From positions 54,638,709 to 54,702,708 of the forward strand of contig CM043971.1 in assembly GCA_014529385.2 (NCBI GenBank): 64,000 bases of DNA. Direction: 5' to 3'. The DNA comes from Adiantum capillus-veneris (Eukaryota; Streptophyta; Polypodiopsida; Polypodiales; Pteridaceae). Positions within the stretch are counted from its first letter, which is position 1. Every line of letters begins with the position of its first letter. Below, one piece after another: positions 1 through 10,829 of this stretch. The translations under genes and the position numbers were made by a program. The notes beneath the pieces are model-generated. The model made no database searches, was not told the DNA's origin, and worked only from the letters and a program-made list of their open reading frames with translations.

Positions 1-1600
1 TCACCAAATGAAGTTTATAAAGAAGTTTTATTTACAAATTGTGTATAAAATATCAAGCTACTTTAGACTTGTTATTTAGGTTAGAAACTCATTATAGTGA
101 ATGGACTTCAAATCATCCTTTACCTTGTACATCATTTACCATATACTTCTCTTAAGCATTCCAAGTAACAAAGAGTGTTGAAAAAACAACCAGGCCTTAC
201 TCCAAACCATGAGCAAAAGATATACCATGTTTAAAGCACCATAACAGTATATCGGCCAAAGTTTAGGGAACGTTACAAAAGACGTAACCGAATGAATTTC
301 TGGTAGCATTGCTTACCAAAGTGATGTCAAAGTAGTATATCCCCTTTCTTGTTCAAAAACAACCAGTCTCAAAATGCAAACAACAATTTACCCATAATAT
401 CAAGTTGTTTTTTTTTAAGAAAGCACCAACTACTAGTGGGCAGGCTAAAACGTAAAGTATAGCAAGGTTCACTCAAAAACAACCGTATCGTACAGCTTGG
501 CATAATGCAATAAACACACAATCGGTGTACAAAGGGTGGACTACCAAAACCCCTTTTTTTTACCATCCAACTCCAACTACGGTTCAACCAGTCAAAAAAG
601 GCAACAACCCATGTAATCAAGGCAAGACAAGTTAGCCGGCCAGCCTGCAAATAGATTAGTTTGTATACCAAAACAACCTGTCTGTACCAGCTATTAGAAA
701 AAGACCCTAGCCAAATAAGCAGTGCAGTCATCGATAAGGTAGAGAACCAAAAGTTTTCAAGAGCAATCAGTAGCCAGTAAGTTGTTTCAAAAAGAGGACC
801 ACTAATAAGAACAGAAATCTCATTTATGCAACTAAAAAAACAAACATTTAAGAGTAATAGTGCCTGTGACATTACTGTAGCCACCATGTCATGGCATGAT
901 GAGCCATATGTGTTGTTCATCAAAGAGTAACATACCCCAGTATTAGAGCAAGAGCATCATGCATTTTCTCAAATGCGCCATTACGACCATTTAGTATAAG
1001 CCAGGTACCGACATCGTGACAGTAATCAATTCGGCAGAACCAGCAATAAGCTGTTCTACGGAGGCTAAAGCACCACACACCCTCTATTTCAAATAAAAAA
1101 TACATTCCCGACACAGAGTAATAGTTAATTAATCAAGGCACCAAACCCCACCATCCTGCAACAGAGATTAGTAAGCAAGACAAGAAAAAAATCCAAATTG
1201 TATTGGTTATCAGGGAAGCAAACGGCATCTTTAACCAACCATATGCAATGACCATCGGCCATAGGGTGGGGAAAAAATCATAAGCAGTAATTTCAATGCA
1301 ATATTTGATAATCAAACAACGCTGAAAAAGCCCCATGCATGGTTTCTAAAAAATTGCAGGAGGAGATCACCAATAATATCAACAAAACATCCTCCTCTCA
1401 AAGTGTTAACCCATGCGGAAAGAGACCTAAGTATGCAATAAGTGAAGCAAGAAATAGCAGTGACCGACCTGAGTAACTTGAGTAGAGAGCTCCATACTTT
1501 GTAACAGAAACGCAGTAGCAAGTTTCAAGCAATCACACAAAGCACAACCAAAACTAAGTGGGGTAGAGATGCACCCTCACCTTTAAATAGAGCAAGGAGG
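1..1600 (-). other. T-rich non-coding region, possible transcribed leader
   Basis: Read on the minus strand this stretch is pyrimidine-rich and has several short open frames (for example 369-923) rich in Leu, Phe, Trp and Cys, which T-rich sequence produces by itself. I recognise no domain. A TATA-like sequence at 1582-1589 followed by a leader matches a sequence at 63.3 kb (see findings), so this may be the leader of an unidentified transcription unit or mobile element. No coding claim is made. Confidence 0.3.
1575..1590 (-). promoter_or_regulatory. candidate TATA box and transcription start region
   Basis: On the minus strand the sequence reads CTATTTAAAGGTGAGGGTGC and is followed within 20 bases by CCCCACTTAG. 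Nearly the same arrangement, CTATATAAGGTGAGGGTGC then CCCCTCACTTAG, occurs on the plus strand at 63290. Sharing both the TATA and the leader suggests two members of one repeat family with its own promoter. The family is not identified. Confidence 0.35.
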
Positions 1601-1958
1601 GAGGTTGTCATAACTCCAAATCGTGCGGATATCCAGGCGTTTAGGGGGATCTCCAACAGAGCAAATGAAGCAGCCTGCGCGGTGCCATGAGGAGGTAGCC
1701 AGAGTATTCACGACAAAGTTTCACCCAAGGAGAAAACTACTCAAGTGTTGCGACGGGCTAGGCCCGGTAGTATTACCCGTAGGAGGTGGTAAACAAAACC
1801 TAGGAGGTAAGTGAGCTCGGGCACTCCCTCAAGTGAGATCCATAGAGTGTGCAATCCTTTCTAGCCACAGCCTTATAAAGCTTTTTTTTTTTAAACAAAG
1901 GGTTTTTTTTTTTACATCTCATAGAGGAGGCATAAAAATATTCTGAAGCTCTCTTTTC

Positions 1959-1960
<2 letters not shown>

Positions 1961-2026
<66 letters not shown>
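1961..2026. repeat. (GA)33 microsatellite
   Basis: Uninterrupted GA dinucleotide run of 66 bases. The poly-Leu/Ser frame across it on the minus strand is an artefact of the repeat. Confidence 0.95.
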
Positions 2027-2029
<3 letters not shown>

Positions 2030-2160
2030 AATATCAAGAAATAGTAATGCGACCCAATGTGTGTGTGTAAAAAAAGACCAATCCCAACAGGTCCCGATCC
2101 AAGGATTAGGTTTAAGTGAGGTCCCCCTCTTTTTTTAAAAAGAAAGAGTACTAAAGTAGC

Positions 2161-2163
<3 letters not shown>

Positions 2164-2199
<36 letters not shown>
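2164..2199. repeat. (GT)n microsatellite
   Basis: Uninterrupted GT run followed directly by a T tract. It abuts the truncated LINE 3' end that follows. Confidence 0.95.
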
Positions 2200-2200
<1 letters not shown>

Positions 2201-2414
2201 TTTTCAAACTTTCCCTTAGGCAATCTTTGCGATTCGCCTTGGAAGTTGGTGATATCACTGCAGAGATACATCAGCTTTCTTATGAATGCTTTTAGTTGTT
2301 TTGTACAGTCGAATACTTTTGTGTTCCTTCGCTTGTACTTCCATCTTTTTGGTGGGTTCTCCTCTCTTTGAGGTTTCCCATAGATAGATAAATCAAATTA
2401 ATTTACAAAAAAAA
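2200..2414 (+). mobile_element. 5'-truncated LINE 3' end (same family as 3.0-8.6 kb)
   Basis: The segment ends with GAGGTTTCCCAT, about 20 bases of A/T-rich sequence, TTTACA, an A8 tail and then GTGTGT. The long LINE copy ends the same way at 8525-8580 (GAGGTTTCCCAT, then ATTACA, an A11 tail, GTGTGT). This fits a short copy truncated at its 5' end, as is usual for target-primed reverse transcription. The upstream limit is a guess set at the end of the GT/T tract. Confidence 0.6.
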
Positions 2415-2515
2415 GTGTGTATGTGTGTGGTGGAACTTGCACGCGAGGTGTGTATCTCTGCTCTGTCGCCAGAATCTCCTACGCGCTGTTGTAGCCCACT
2501 GTGCCAGCGCCAACG

Positions 2516-2547
<32 letters not shown>

Positions 2548-3013
2548 CGCGCGTGTGGTAAGAGAGAAAAAGTTGTGCGAGCTCTGCTGATCTTCTGAGT
2601 CAGAATTCTATCGCCAACAAGCTTCTTTGCACTGCACTCAGTCGTCGTGGAGCTTCCATCCTCAGCCTACGCGCATGTTTCCCTTTGTTGTTCGCCTGTG
2701 TGACCTGCAGTTTCATGGCCTTCTGTCAATCTGCTGCAGTTTTTGATCTTTAGTGTACAGGTTTTAGGCAGCGCAGAATTGTGCTCTAGAGAATTTTCTG
2801 CAAGGGGTTTTGGGCTTCTGTAAATTTTCTGTCAAACTTTAGCAGTACAGTTTTGTTCGAAATTTGTAGAGCGGAGTTCTTTTTATGTACAATCTTGAGG
2901 TTGGTACAAAGAACGACAGACACAAAAAAATCAAAAAACAGAGTGTTTTCTTGGGAAATTCAAGTTGTGATTTTAAGTGAATTAGACTGTATAAGGGAAG
3001 GTTTTTGTTGGTC
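2415..3013 (+). other. presumed 5' leader of the long LINE copy
   Basis: This lies between the tail of the truncated LINE copy and the first ATG of LINE ORF1. It contains a GT/GC microsatellite and no convincing open frame. The true 5' end of the LINE and its target-site duplication could not be located. Confidence 0.4.
2516..2557. repeat. (GT)n(GC)n microsatellite
   Basis: A GT run passes into a GC run and back to GT, in the presumed 5' leader of the LINE. Confidence 0.9.
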
Positions 3014-4186
3014 ATGGTAGAAGAGGCTGTGTATAAGCGTAGGAAACAGGTTGACCTTTCCTCCATGGATGCTGCAAATATCATTAAAGAGTCTTTGTCG
3101 GAGCATTTCGCGGATGCTCGGGATGCGTGGGAAGGTCAGCAACCAGCTACTGAAGTAGTTATTCCGATTCAGCAACTGATGGATCCGATTGCACAGTATA
3201 CATTGAATGCCGTTATTATGTTTTTCCTCGGCAAAATGCCATCGGCACAAGATGTAGGTCAATGGGTTGACTTTCTGTTGAAAAGACGAGCAATCCGAGG
3301 GGTGTATTTTGGTGCCCGCGGGTTTTATCATTATGAGGTGCTTTTGGAAGACATGGATGCTTGTTCGCGATTGTTGGAAATGTCGCCTTTGTTTTTCAAC
3401 ATGCAAATGACACATGTTCCGCCATGGACACTTACCAAAGATTATCAGAGTTTGATACGACACAAATGCTCGGTCTGGGTGGAAAAAGTCGGATTTCCGC
3501 GGACTTGGAAACATTTCTTGCCTCTTGGCTGCGCAATTGGGCAAAGTGATTTGCCCCCCAAACTTGGATACTAATTCCAATAGAATTTGCGTGCTATGGA
3601 ATACAGATAAGCCGACGCCGTTAGGAATTACGGTTGGCTCTGGTGATCCAATGGTAGGAACATATGCAGTCTGAATGCCAGGAATCTTTGTTTAAACTGC
3701 CACCATCCTGCTGCTCCTATGACTCGAACTTGTGTTGCTCCTTCTTCCTCTTCGTCTGTGAAGCCGAAGATGGGAGATTCCAACGAAAACATGCTGGTCA
3801 AACAAGATAAAGACTCCATTAAGAAACTGGCTAATACGCAGACTGCTGTAAAGGCTGATACTAAAGGTAAAGCCAAATTGGTAGATTCCATTGATGGTTG
3901 GCAAATTCCCAAGAAGACTGCAAAACCTCGTGTTTCGCCTGTCTCAAGGAATTATGTACCTACTCTAGATGGGAGAGGTGGTGGAACCGCTGCATCCGCA
4001 TCCCATGATCATAAGTCGTTGGTTGAAGCGTGCGATAGAGTGGTTCATTCATACAAAGACGCTTTGCTTGGGTCAACATCTGCGTCGTTGCCGATGTATC
4101 AAAATCCCCTGCAAGGGATGCATATGGATTCTGTTGTATTGAATGTTAGCATGGAGGCAAATGTGCCTATGGGCAATACTACCTGA
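3014..4186 (+). pseudogene. LINE ORF1 (nucleic-acid chaperone-like, DUF4283 type), frameshifted
   Basis: In LINEs the ORF1 product binds element RNA and helps form the ribonucleoprotein. The first in-frame ATG is 3014. Residues ~70-150 resemble DUF4283: a region ending SPLFFNMQMTHVPPWTLT, followed in a shifted frame by a V-W-V-E...G-F-P-R-T-W stretch. A knuckle-like motif, CLNCHHPAAPMTRTC, lies near 3690-3735 in the frame that continues to 4186. A low-complexity, Lys/Ser-rich tail follows. At least one frameshift, between about 3360 and 3690, separates the halves. The stop codon overlaps the ORF2 start as TGATG at 4184-4188. Confidence 0.75.
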
Positions 4187-7100
4187 TGATTGTGCCTAGT
4201 GGTTCATTTGTAAATATTGTACAGATGCATTCTCCCCTTAGATGTTTTACGTATAATGTGCGTGGATTGTGCAACCGTGACAAGTGGAAGCTAACCTGGC
4301 ACTATGTACATACAAATAAAGCATATATAGTGGTTTTACAGGAGCATAATCAACATGATTTTGTTGGTCAATCATCGTATTATGCAATATTTTGGATTTC
4401 CTATGCTGGTACTGGTTCTTTTTCGCGAGTTTTAATGATGGTGTATCATGAATTGCAGCCGGTTTTGGCCCATAATGACCCGGCAGGACGTTGGATGGTT
4501 GTTATGTCTCGTGCAAGGCAATATTCTGGAATTTGCTGGTATTTATGCTTACATTGCCTCAGCACATAGATCTCGTCTTTGGCTAGATTTGGTCAAATAT
4601 CCCTGGCACTCACATGCTTTTTGGTGTGGGGATTTTAATAATGCACCGGCAAACACTGATAATACAACTGGCCATTCGCATATGTTAAACTTGGAACTTT
4701 CTTCATGGAATGCTATGATCAGTGGAACAGGGGTTTTGGATCTGTGGGCTAGTTCTCACTCTTTGGAGCGAGGCTACACTTTTGCACATAATGCTCGCTC
4801 GGAATATAGAGCTCGATTGGATCGGTGGTATGTATTGGGCTCTCAGCAATATGATAAGTTTGCATGTGATATGAGGATTCATCGCTCCTTTACTCTATCT
4901 TATCATTTTCCTCTTTGGCTCTTGATTCATATTGAGGCCTTGGATACAAATTCCTCGCTTCCCACTAAGCCATTGTTGCATATTAATAACGCATATCTCT
5001 CCCACAAGGAATTCCAAACGTTGATTGAAGCAGTATGTGCCAACGTTTTCAAAAAAAGAAAGAAAGTGGAGAATCAACAACGATTCTACATTGGCACTGT
5101 GAGAAAACAAAAATGAAGGGTGCATCATGCGAGCAAGGTGACACTTGCGATGCTAGCATCGACATGAGAGATGCAGACCAGCGTGCAGGAAACGCGCAAC
5201 GGAGGGCACTCCAAGTGGCGCAGAGCAGGTAGTGATGAAGGGGCAGAGACCTATGAAAAAAACTATATCGGTAAAACTACTGCCATAGCATCGAGCTGCT
5301 AGAGGCGATCTGGCTTAGGCCAAATGCCTCTGCGCTGACCACGTCTCGAGTTGGAGTCCGTCGTCTGTATCGATACGGCGTTAACATTTTAACTGGTGGT
5401 GTTCCTAGAGGATTATTTGTAGTATTATGTCCCTCTATTAGAGGAATCTGCATAGATTCATATGAATAAAATAATAAACCTACCAATATGTACCTACAAC
5501 CTTTTCTCAGTGATTCCGCCGTTGTCTCTCATATGTTTATAGATGTGGATGTGGCTTGGTACCGTTTTGTCATGCGGATTCAAGAAGTCATAAAGGATTA
5601 TGGTTCGTGGTACATGCATCGGATGAGAGATGAAGTACAGGAAGATAAGGTGACTACTCAAGATTTGGAAAGTCTTGCAGATACTAGACCGCTTACTCGG
5701 TCGGAACAAGACAAATTATGTGCAGCTAAAGCCTCTTTGATGCTTAATAACAGAAGGAAACTTGAAAAATGGAAAGTTAGATCAAGACAATATGCTTTTA
5801 TGGACAAAGGTTGTTCATCGAAGCAGTTTTTTAAGCATTTGCATCATTCGAGGTTATCCGTATCTATTAAAAGGGTTAAGTTTGATAGCGGGCAATGGAC
5901 GGGCAATAAAAGTCAATTGGCGGATTTCACAGTTGATCATTTTCAGCAGGTTTTTGATAAGCCTAAGGTTCCCTCAAGTGAGGTTTTGCATGCCAGACAA
6001 CTAATGTTGTCGTATGTGCATCCTATATTGACAATGAATGATGCAACTACCCTTGAGGCTAGTTTTACTAAGGCTGAGCTGCATGACAGCGTGTTGCATC
6101 TTGGGCATTGGAAATCCCTTGGATGGGACGGTCTTACAGTTGAATTTTTCCTTCGCTTTTGGGAGTCTCTTAAGCAGCCTCTACTTTTCATGATCAATCA
6201 TGCATGGGCTACATAGTCATTGCCGCAATCGTGGAAAGAAGGATTCGTGAAATTGTTGCTCAAGCAAACGTTATGTGAATACTTCTCGCATTGGCGTCCG
6301 ATCACGCTTATACCGGTAGTTTATAAATTGTTGTCGAAAATGATAGCTTCTCGTATTAAAGATCATTTGTTCTCACGCATACATTCTGCTCAATATGGAT
6401 TCACTCCTCCTCGGCAAATTCTGGATAATATTGCTAGTGTTTTCGTTGGGATTGAGTATGCGAAATATATTGGACAAGATGTACGTATCATGCAGGTTGA
6501 TATAGAGAAAGCATTTGACACTATTTATTGGGACTTCATTGCTCAGATTATATCGGCTTTGGGCTTTGGTTCCAAGATGTGTCGAGTGGTCTATTTCCTA
6601 TATGAGAATAGTCAATCTGCTGGAATTCTTGATGGTGAGTTGACTCGGTTATGGGATCTTGGTAGATCTGTTAGGCAAGGTTGCTCTTTGAGTGCTATGT
6701 TGTATGTTATTGCTACACACCCTCTTTTGTTGTATTTGGACTCCTCAACTATGTCCTGGCGTTTACAAGGTTTGGAATTGCCATCTCAAGATCATTTTGT
6801 GGCGCAAGCATATGCGGATGACTTCATGTTTTGGCCTAGAAATACACCTGAGGAATCTTAATGCATAATGGAAGCATTGCATCTTTATGGACTGGCTGCA
6901 GGTCTGCAAGTAAACTTCCGAAAATCTAAATTGTTGTCGTTGCATCAAATGGATTGGCACTCGGTATTATGGCCAAGGGAGATAGTAAAGCCTGATCAAA
7001 TTGTGAGACATCTTGGATATGTGCTCGCTTGGTCGGTTAATAATGCAAAATTATTGGATTGGGTTGAGAACAAATTAAGGTCCAAATTACAGTATTGGGA

Positions 7101-8541
7101 ATTATCCACTTGGCCGCTACATGTAAGACTCAGAATCGTATAGTCCATATTGGTGGCATACATGCAATTTTTCCTACCTATGTTGCGTTCGCCACCTCGT
7201 CGTCTTCGAGCTTTGATGTCTCGGATACTGGAGCACTTCTGGTCTACTTCCTCTCAGAAAAAGGGTCTGCGTTTACTTGCGATGGATAAGATATGTACTC
7301 CGAAGCGTTGTGGTGGTTTGAATATTCTGCATCTGGGTTCTCATGTTATAGCAAGAAAGGCCACATTGTTATTGGTGTTAGTTGAGCAAGAGCAACCTTG
7401 GACGCAAATGTTTACGTTTTTGTGCTCTCATGCGATTTCTACGCCAGCTTTTGGCCATTGGCAGCCGTCGTACTGGGATGTGGTTTTTGGTAAGGCTCAG
7501 GCCACAATACCTAGATGTCCTTTTGCTTCCAGTCCTGTAGCAGATTGGAAATTAGTCACACAGGACTTGTTGTGGCTTGGTAGAGATGATGCCTGTCGCA
7601 ACTCGCTTCAATCAGAAAGTTTACATTGGAGTCAGGTGTTTGATCAAACTCTTGTTCAATGCTCTCCAAGACAGGCTTATTTTCTCTCACAAAAAGGTAT
7701 TGGCAGCATAACTGATGTGATGGATGCTCATGGACAGATGTTGTCATTCAAACAGGCTGCTCTTATCTTTGGGCTTGGGATGCACTATAGGCGCATGTGG
7801 GACACTATTAAAAATCTGGTTGACTCCATATCTCCTGTTCCACCGCTGGTTGTAGAATACCGAATTTGTGATTGGCGCTATGCTGGTTCTTCAGCCTCTT
7901 TGATTTCTGCAAAGAAAGTGTACGGCCATTTGCAATCATTCTCTTGGATCTACGAACACTGTAATAAGGTATGGAATATGAATAGGAGTGTTACTTGGTG
8001 GCACGTAAAGTCATGAAAGTGTGGCATGTGAAATTGCCTTTGAAGGAGAGACTATTTATGTGGAGATGCATACTTGGGGTTCTCCCGATTGGCAAATTTC
8101 CACGTTCTAGGAGATTGGCCTCTTCGCGCGATGTGGTGCAGCAGTTGAGACCATTCCACATTTACTACGGTCTTGTTCTCATACGCTACAGTTTGTGGAC
8201 TGCATCTCTACTGCTCTTCGCAAGCGTTTTCCTGGCATGCATTTCGGTAGATCTTTTTGGAGTACTTCCGCCATTGATTCGGCCGTATGCATACTTTTTT
8301 GGCTGGGTCAGATTCTGGGCGCTTTGGATGGTGTGGAGAGCACGTAATTCCCTCATGTTTCAACAGATGCGAGTGCAATATGTTTCCTTCTTCAAAACAT
8401 CTTTGTTGCAGTCTCTCCAAGTGGCCTATGACTTGGATGAGATTCCTGTTAGTCATTACGACCTCTATTTTAACTGTTTCTGATTTCCAGTTTGTAGTAT
8501 TTCTCATGGGTCTTCCTCGTCTTGAGGTTTCCCATTGGTAA
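4186..8541 (+). pseudogene. LINE ORF2 (endonuclease-reverse transcriptase), multiply broken
   Basis: The normal product nicks target DNA and copies element RNA onto it. The endonuclease starts at ~4225 (TYNVRGLCNRDKW, then VVLQEH) and continues in a +1-shifted frame from about 4510 (WCGDFN near 4625). Reverse transcriptase spans about 6100-6860: SWKEG, WRPITLIPVVYKLLSK, QYGFTPPRQ, VDIEKAFDTI, RQGCSLS and catalytic YADD near 6811. A C-terminal zf-RVT-like part (LPLKERLFMWRCILGVLP, then ETIPHLLRSCSH) lies at 8030-8200. Damage: shifts near 4510 and 8000 and again near 8140, in-frame TAG 6214, TAA 6859, TAG 7141, and a ~436-bp insertion. The frames at 5488-7993 are otherwise in phase. Confidence 0.85.
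5051..5486 (+). mobile_element. ~436-bp insertion inside LINE ORF2, unclassified
   Basis: The ORF2 reading frame is lost here, between the endonuclease (ends ~5050) and the linker to reverse transcriptase (resumes ~5488). The flanks TATGTGCCAACGTTTTC (5034-5050) and ATGTACCTACAACCTTTTC (near 5487-5506) look like a diverged target-site duplication. The insert starts A/G-rich and ends with AATAAAATAATAAA-like A/T sequence, as a short retroposon might. No tRNA-like promoter could be confirmed and no family is claimed. Confidence 0.5.
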
Positions 8542-8566
8542 TTCAAAATGACATTACAAAAAAAAA

Positions 8567-8570
<4 letters not shown>

Positions 8571-8644
<74 letters not shown>
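8571..8644. repeat. (GT)n(GA)n microsatellite after the LINE tail
   Basis: A run of about 24 GT units passes directly into about 12 GA units, immediately after the A11 tail of the LINE. Confidence 0.95.
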
Positions 8645-8810
8645 AAAATGAAATGAAATGTTATATTAACGTATGACCTATGAGACCAAAAGGTTACAAT
8701 TGGTGAATTTGATACCATGTCTGAGTGCGGAAAGTACAAAGAAACTAACTAACTACCACTAAAACACTAATGGGGTGAATCTGAAGCTGATTCGGAATTG
8801 AGACAGGATA

Positions 8811-8842
8811 GGGGGGGGCGGGCGGGGGGGGCGGGGGGGGGG
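8811..8842. repeat. G-rich tract interrupted by C
   Basis: G runs of 7 to 10 separated by single C residues. It lies between the LINE-associated microsatellite and the 9.1-10.1 kb LINE fragment. Confidence 0.9.
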
Positions 8843-9130
8843 TTCAAATGAAATCTCTCATCGGTCGCTGTCAAATCTCATCAACATCCTCCATGGTCAT
8901 TACTCTGGTTGGGCATCTTGCATGTCAAGCTAGAGCGATCTGTATCTTCTGTTACAGCCTTCGTGATGGTGGGAGACCCCTCGAGGTCGTCGGCGTCTGG
9001 ATCTGCCTATCTCAATGGCTAGGTCAATCAACGTACCTCTAGTGTAGATGGTCTCTGAGATCTGCTGTGATGACTGCTCCTATGGCTCTCCCTTGGCTGG
9101 TGTAAAGAAATATGTGATTCGTCTCTGAGA

Positions 9131-9852
9131 CTATCTCTCCCCTGATGTCCTCAGCAAGCTCTCCCTAAGTCTGTGCAGCTCTAGCAGGAACAATCCGAGA
9201 CATCTCTGATCCTCGAATCTCATGACTCTAGAAAATGGTCCGAAACCCTCTCTAAACAGACAGTGGAAGCGGCCGCGTATCTCATAGTACGCCGGGCAAT
9301 GACGTGTGTAGTGCAGCTCTGTCTCTGGCTCTAAGTGACATAGGAGACATATCCTCGCCCCTGCTGATACCCCTCGGAATCGGCCAGTCTCAATCAGGAG
9401 CTGATGTGAGGATGTGTGTATCTACCCAATAGTGCATCGTATCCCATGAGATAAGTGTGTATCCATGTATGCAGGCCTAGTCACAAAACCGTCCTCCGTG
9501 AGTTGGAGAAGATGCTCTCTGTAGAAGGCCATCTTCGTGCCCAACTCCTGTGTCGGCTGTATCCATGTGCTCCTGGTATCAAGCTGAATCAAATCCTGGC
9601 ATATGAGTCTGGTGATCTCTGTCCGTGTGAGAGACAGGGAGGGTGCATCCAGGGAGTATTGAAACGGAGGCAATCTATCCATGCTGAAACCATGTGACTC
9701 AAACCATGCTGTCATCTGTCCATACCAACATGCTGTATCGCCTTGTAGCGCTAGTTGTCGAGATGACTCCAAGGCAAGCCGAGCATATCTGTCCTTGGGG
9801 ACATCCCATAAACTGCGTATAAAGGATACTGATCTAGTCAATGCCTCAACCA

Positions 9853-9922
<70 letters not shown>

Positions 9923-10138
9923 TAGCTCGACTCGGATAATCTCATGCGGCATTGAGGCCTTAGCCCGAATCATCCGAGCGATCATAGAGACCAAGGGCCT
10001 CTCTATATATCTCCATCCTTTTGTGTTGCCAGATCTCCCATGATGGTCTACTGAGAGAGATCCTAGGTAGTGTCTTCCCACGAACATGGGACAGGAGTTA
10101 GACAAAGAGAGTTCTAGTTGGTTTACCAGATTGTTCAA
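9131..10138 (-). pseudogene. C-terminal fragment of a second LINE family ORF2
   Basis: The minus-strand frame runs from about 10138 to a TAG at 9422 and, after that single stop, stays in frame to 9131. The last part carries a zinc-binding signature, ICLLCHLEPETELHYTRHCP, followed by a YYEIRG helix and LGLFLLELHRLRES. This matches the C-terminal domain after reverse transcriptase in some LINEs. No reverse transcriptase core is present. A 67-base G run (9854-9920) reads as about 22 prolines in this frame and keeps the phase. The upstream limit is only the first Met of the frame. Confidence 0.7.
9854..9920. repeat. 67-base poly-G homopolymer
   Basis: An unbroken run of 67 G on the plus strand inside a LINE-like coding fragment. 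It may be a real expansion or an assembly artefact. Confidence 0.95.
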
Positions 10139-10400
10139 TTTGCAGCAGGAAAGGGCCTTTGGCAGCTAGGTGCACCTGTAGAAAGGTGTCAGACAAGAAA
10201 CAGCAAACAAAAAAGAATAGCAAGAAAGTGTGTGAAAATGAGGCACATGAGGGGGCCAAAGAGGTCAAATAGTCAGAGACAGAGATAGAGAGGAGACAAG
10301 GTAAAGAGAAGATAGACGAACCGCATCTGCACATTACATGTCTGCAGATTATGGCAAAGGGGGAAGATGCAGTCAAACCATGTAAGCAGAGGCGGTCAGG

Positions 10401-10570
10401 CAGATTATGGTCTACAGATGCACAGAGCCTCCTCCGGATGCACCACTGACATCAGCTGCTCCACCTTCAGTCCAGGTACCCATTGTTAATATTCCTCATT
10501 CCAAACGTCTAAAAAAACATGTACCTAGAGACGAGGCCAGTTCAAGGAAGGAGGCTTCTAAGCCTTAGTA
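10401..10570 (+). other. short coding-like remnant, unrecognised
   Basis: One frame stays open from about 10420 to the paired stops TAGTAG at 10565-10570, giving a Pro/Ala-rich then Lys/Arg-rich peptide (for example HSKRLKKHVPRDEASSRKEA). It could be the C-terminal end of a transposase or of another lost gene. No domain was recognised and no start is evident. Confidence 0.25.
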
Positions 10571-10829
10571 GATATAATTGACTGAAACCTAGTGCCGACT
10601 TTATAAAGATGCTCTCATACATGTTTGGGGCTAAGTCCTCTAATGTAACTGGTAAACTTTTCAGTTTATTACAGGGGACAGCAATCAAAAGGTCTCATTC
10701 AGCAAATGTCGATGCAAACTCTTGCAGACTGAAACAAAGCAGTTAACTAGAGCTTGACTTACGCTTTACGGTGCAGGAAAAAGGACTCAAAACAAGTTTC
10801 CACCCACAATTAAATAATCAAAGGTGTAC
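10571..10829 (-). other. start of NUP155 intron 8; nothing recognised
   Basis: This follows the exon 8 donor on the minus strand. No further NUP155 exon was found here or in any sequence to the left. If the gene is complete, intron 8 exceeds 10.8 kb and holds the LINE sequences at 2-10 kb. Confidence 0.5.

Larger units (their letters stand above)
3014..8570 (+). mobile_element. long non-LTR retrotransposon (LINE), inactive
   Basis: Two consecutive open frames show the order expected of a plant LINE: ORF1 with a DUF4283-like region and a zinc knuckle, then ORF2 with an APE-type endonuclease, a reverse transcriptase with YADD, and a C-terminal zinc-binding region. It ends in an A tail. The copy is broken by frameshifts, by in-frame stops at 6214, 6859 and 7141, and by an insertion near 5051-5486. 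Confidence 0.9.

Noticed and set aside
369-923. 184-codon minus-strand frame near the left end
   Set aside because: T-rich sequence gives Leu/Phe/Trp/Cys-rich translation without domain or conserved start; neighbouring frames look the same.
1957-2271. Poly-Leu/Ser and poly-His/Thr frames over microsatellites (also at 8554, 42731, 55160, 58538 and 62831)
   Set aside because: Low-complexity translation of GA, GT and CA repeats only.
9681-10043. Plus-strand frame with a poly-Gly run
   Set aside because: It is the shadow of the G homopolymer on the strand opposite the LINE-like frame.
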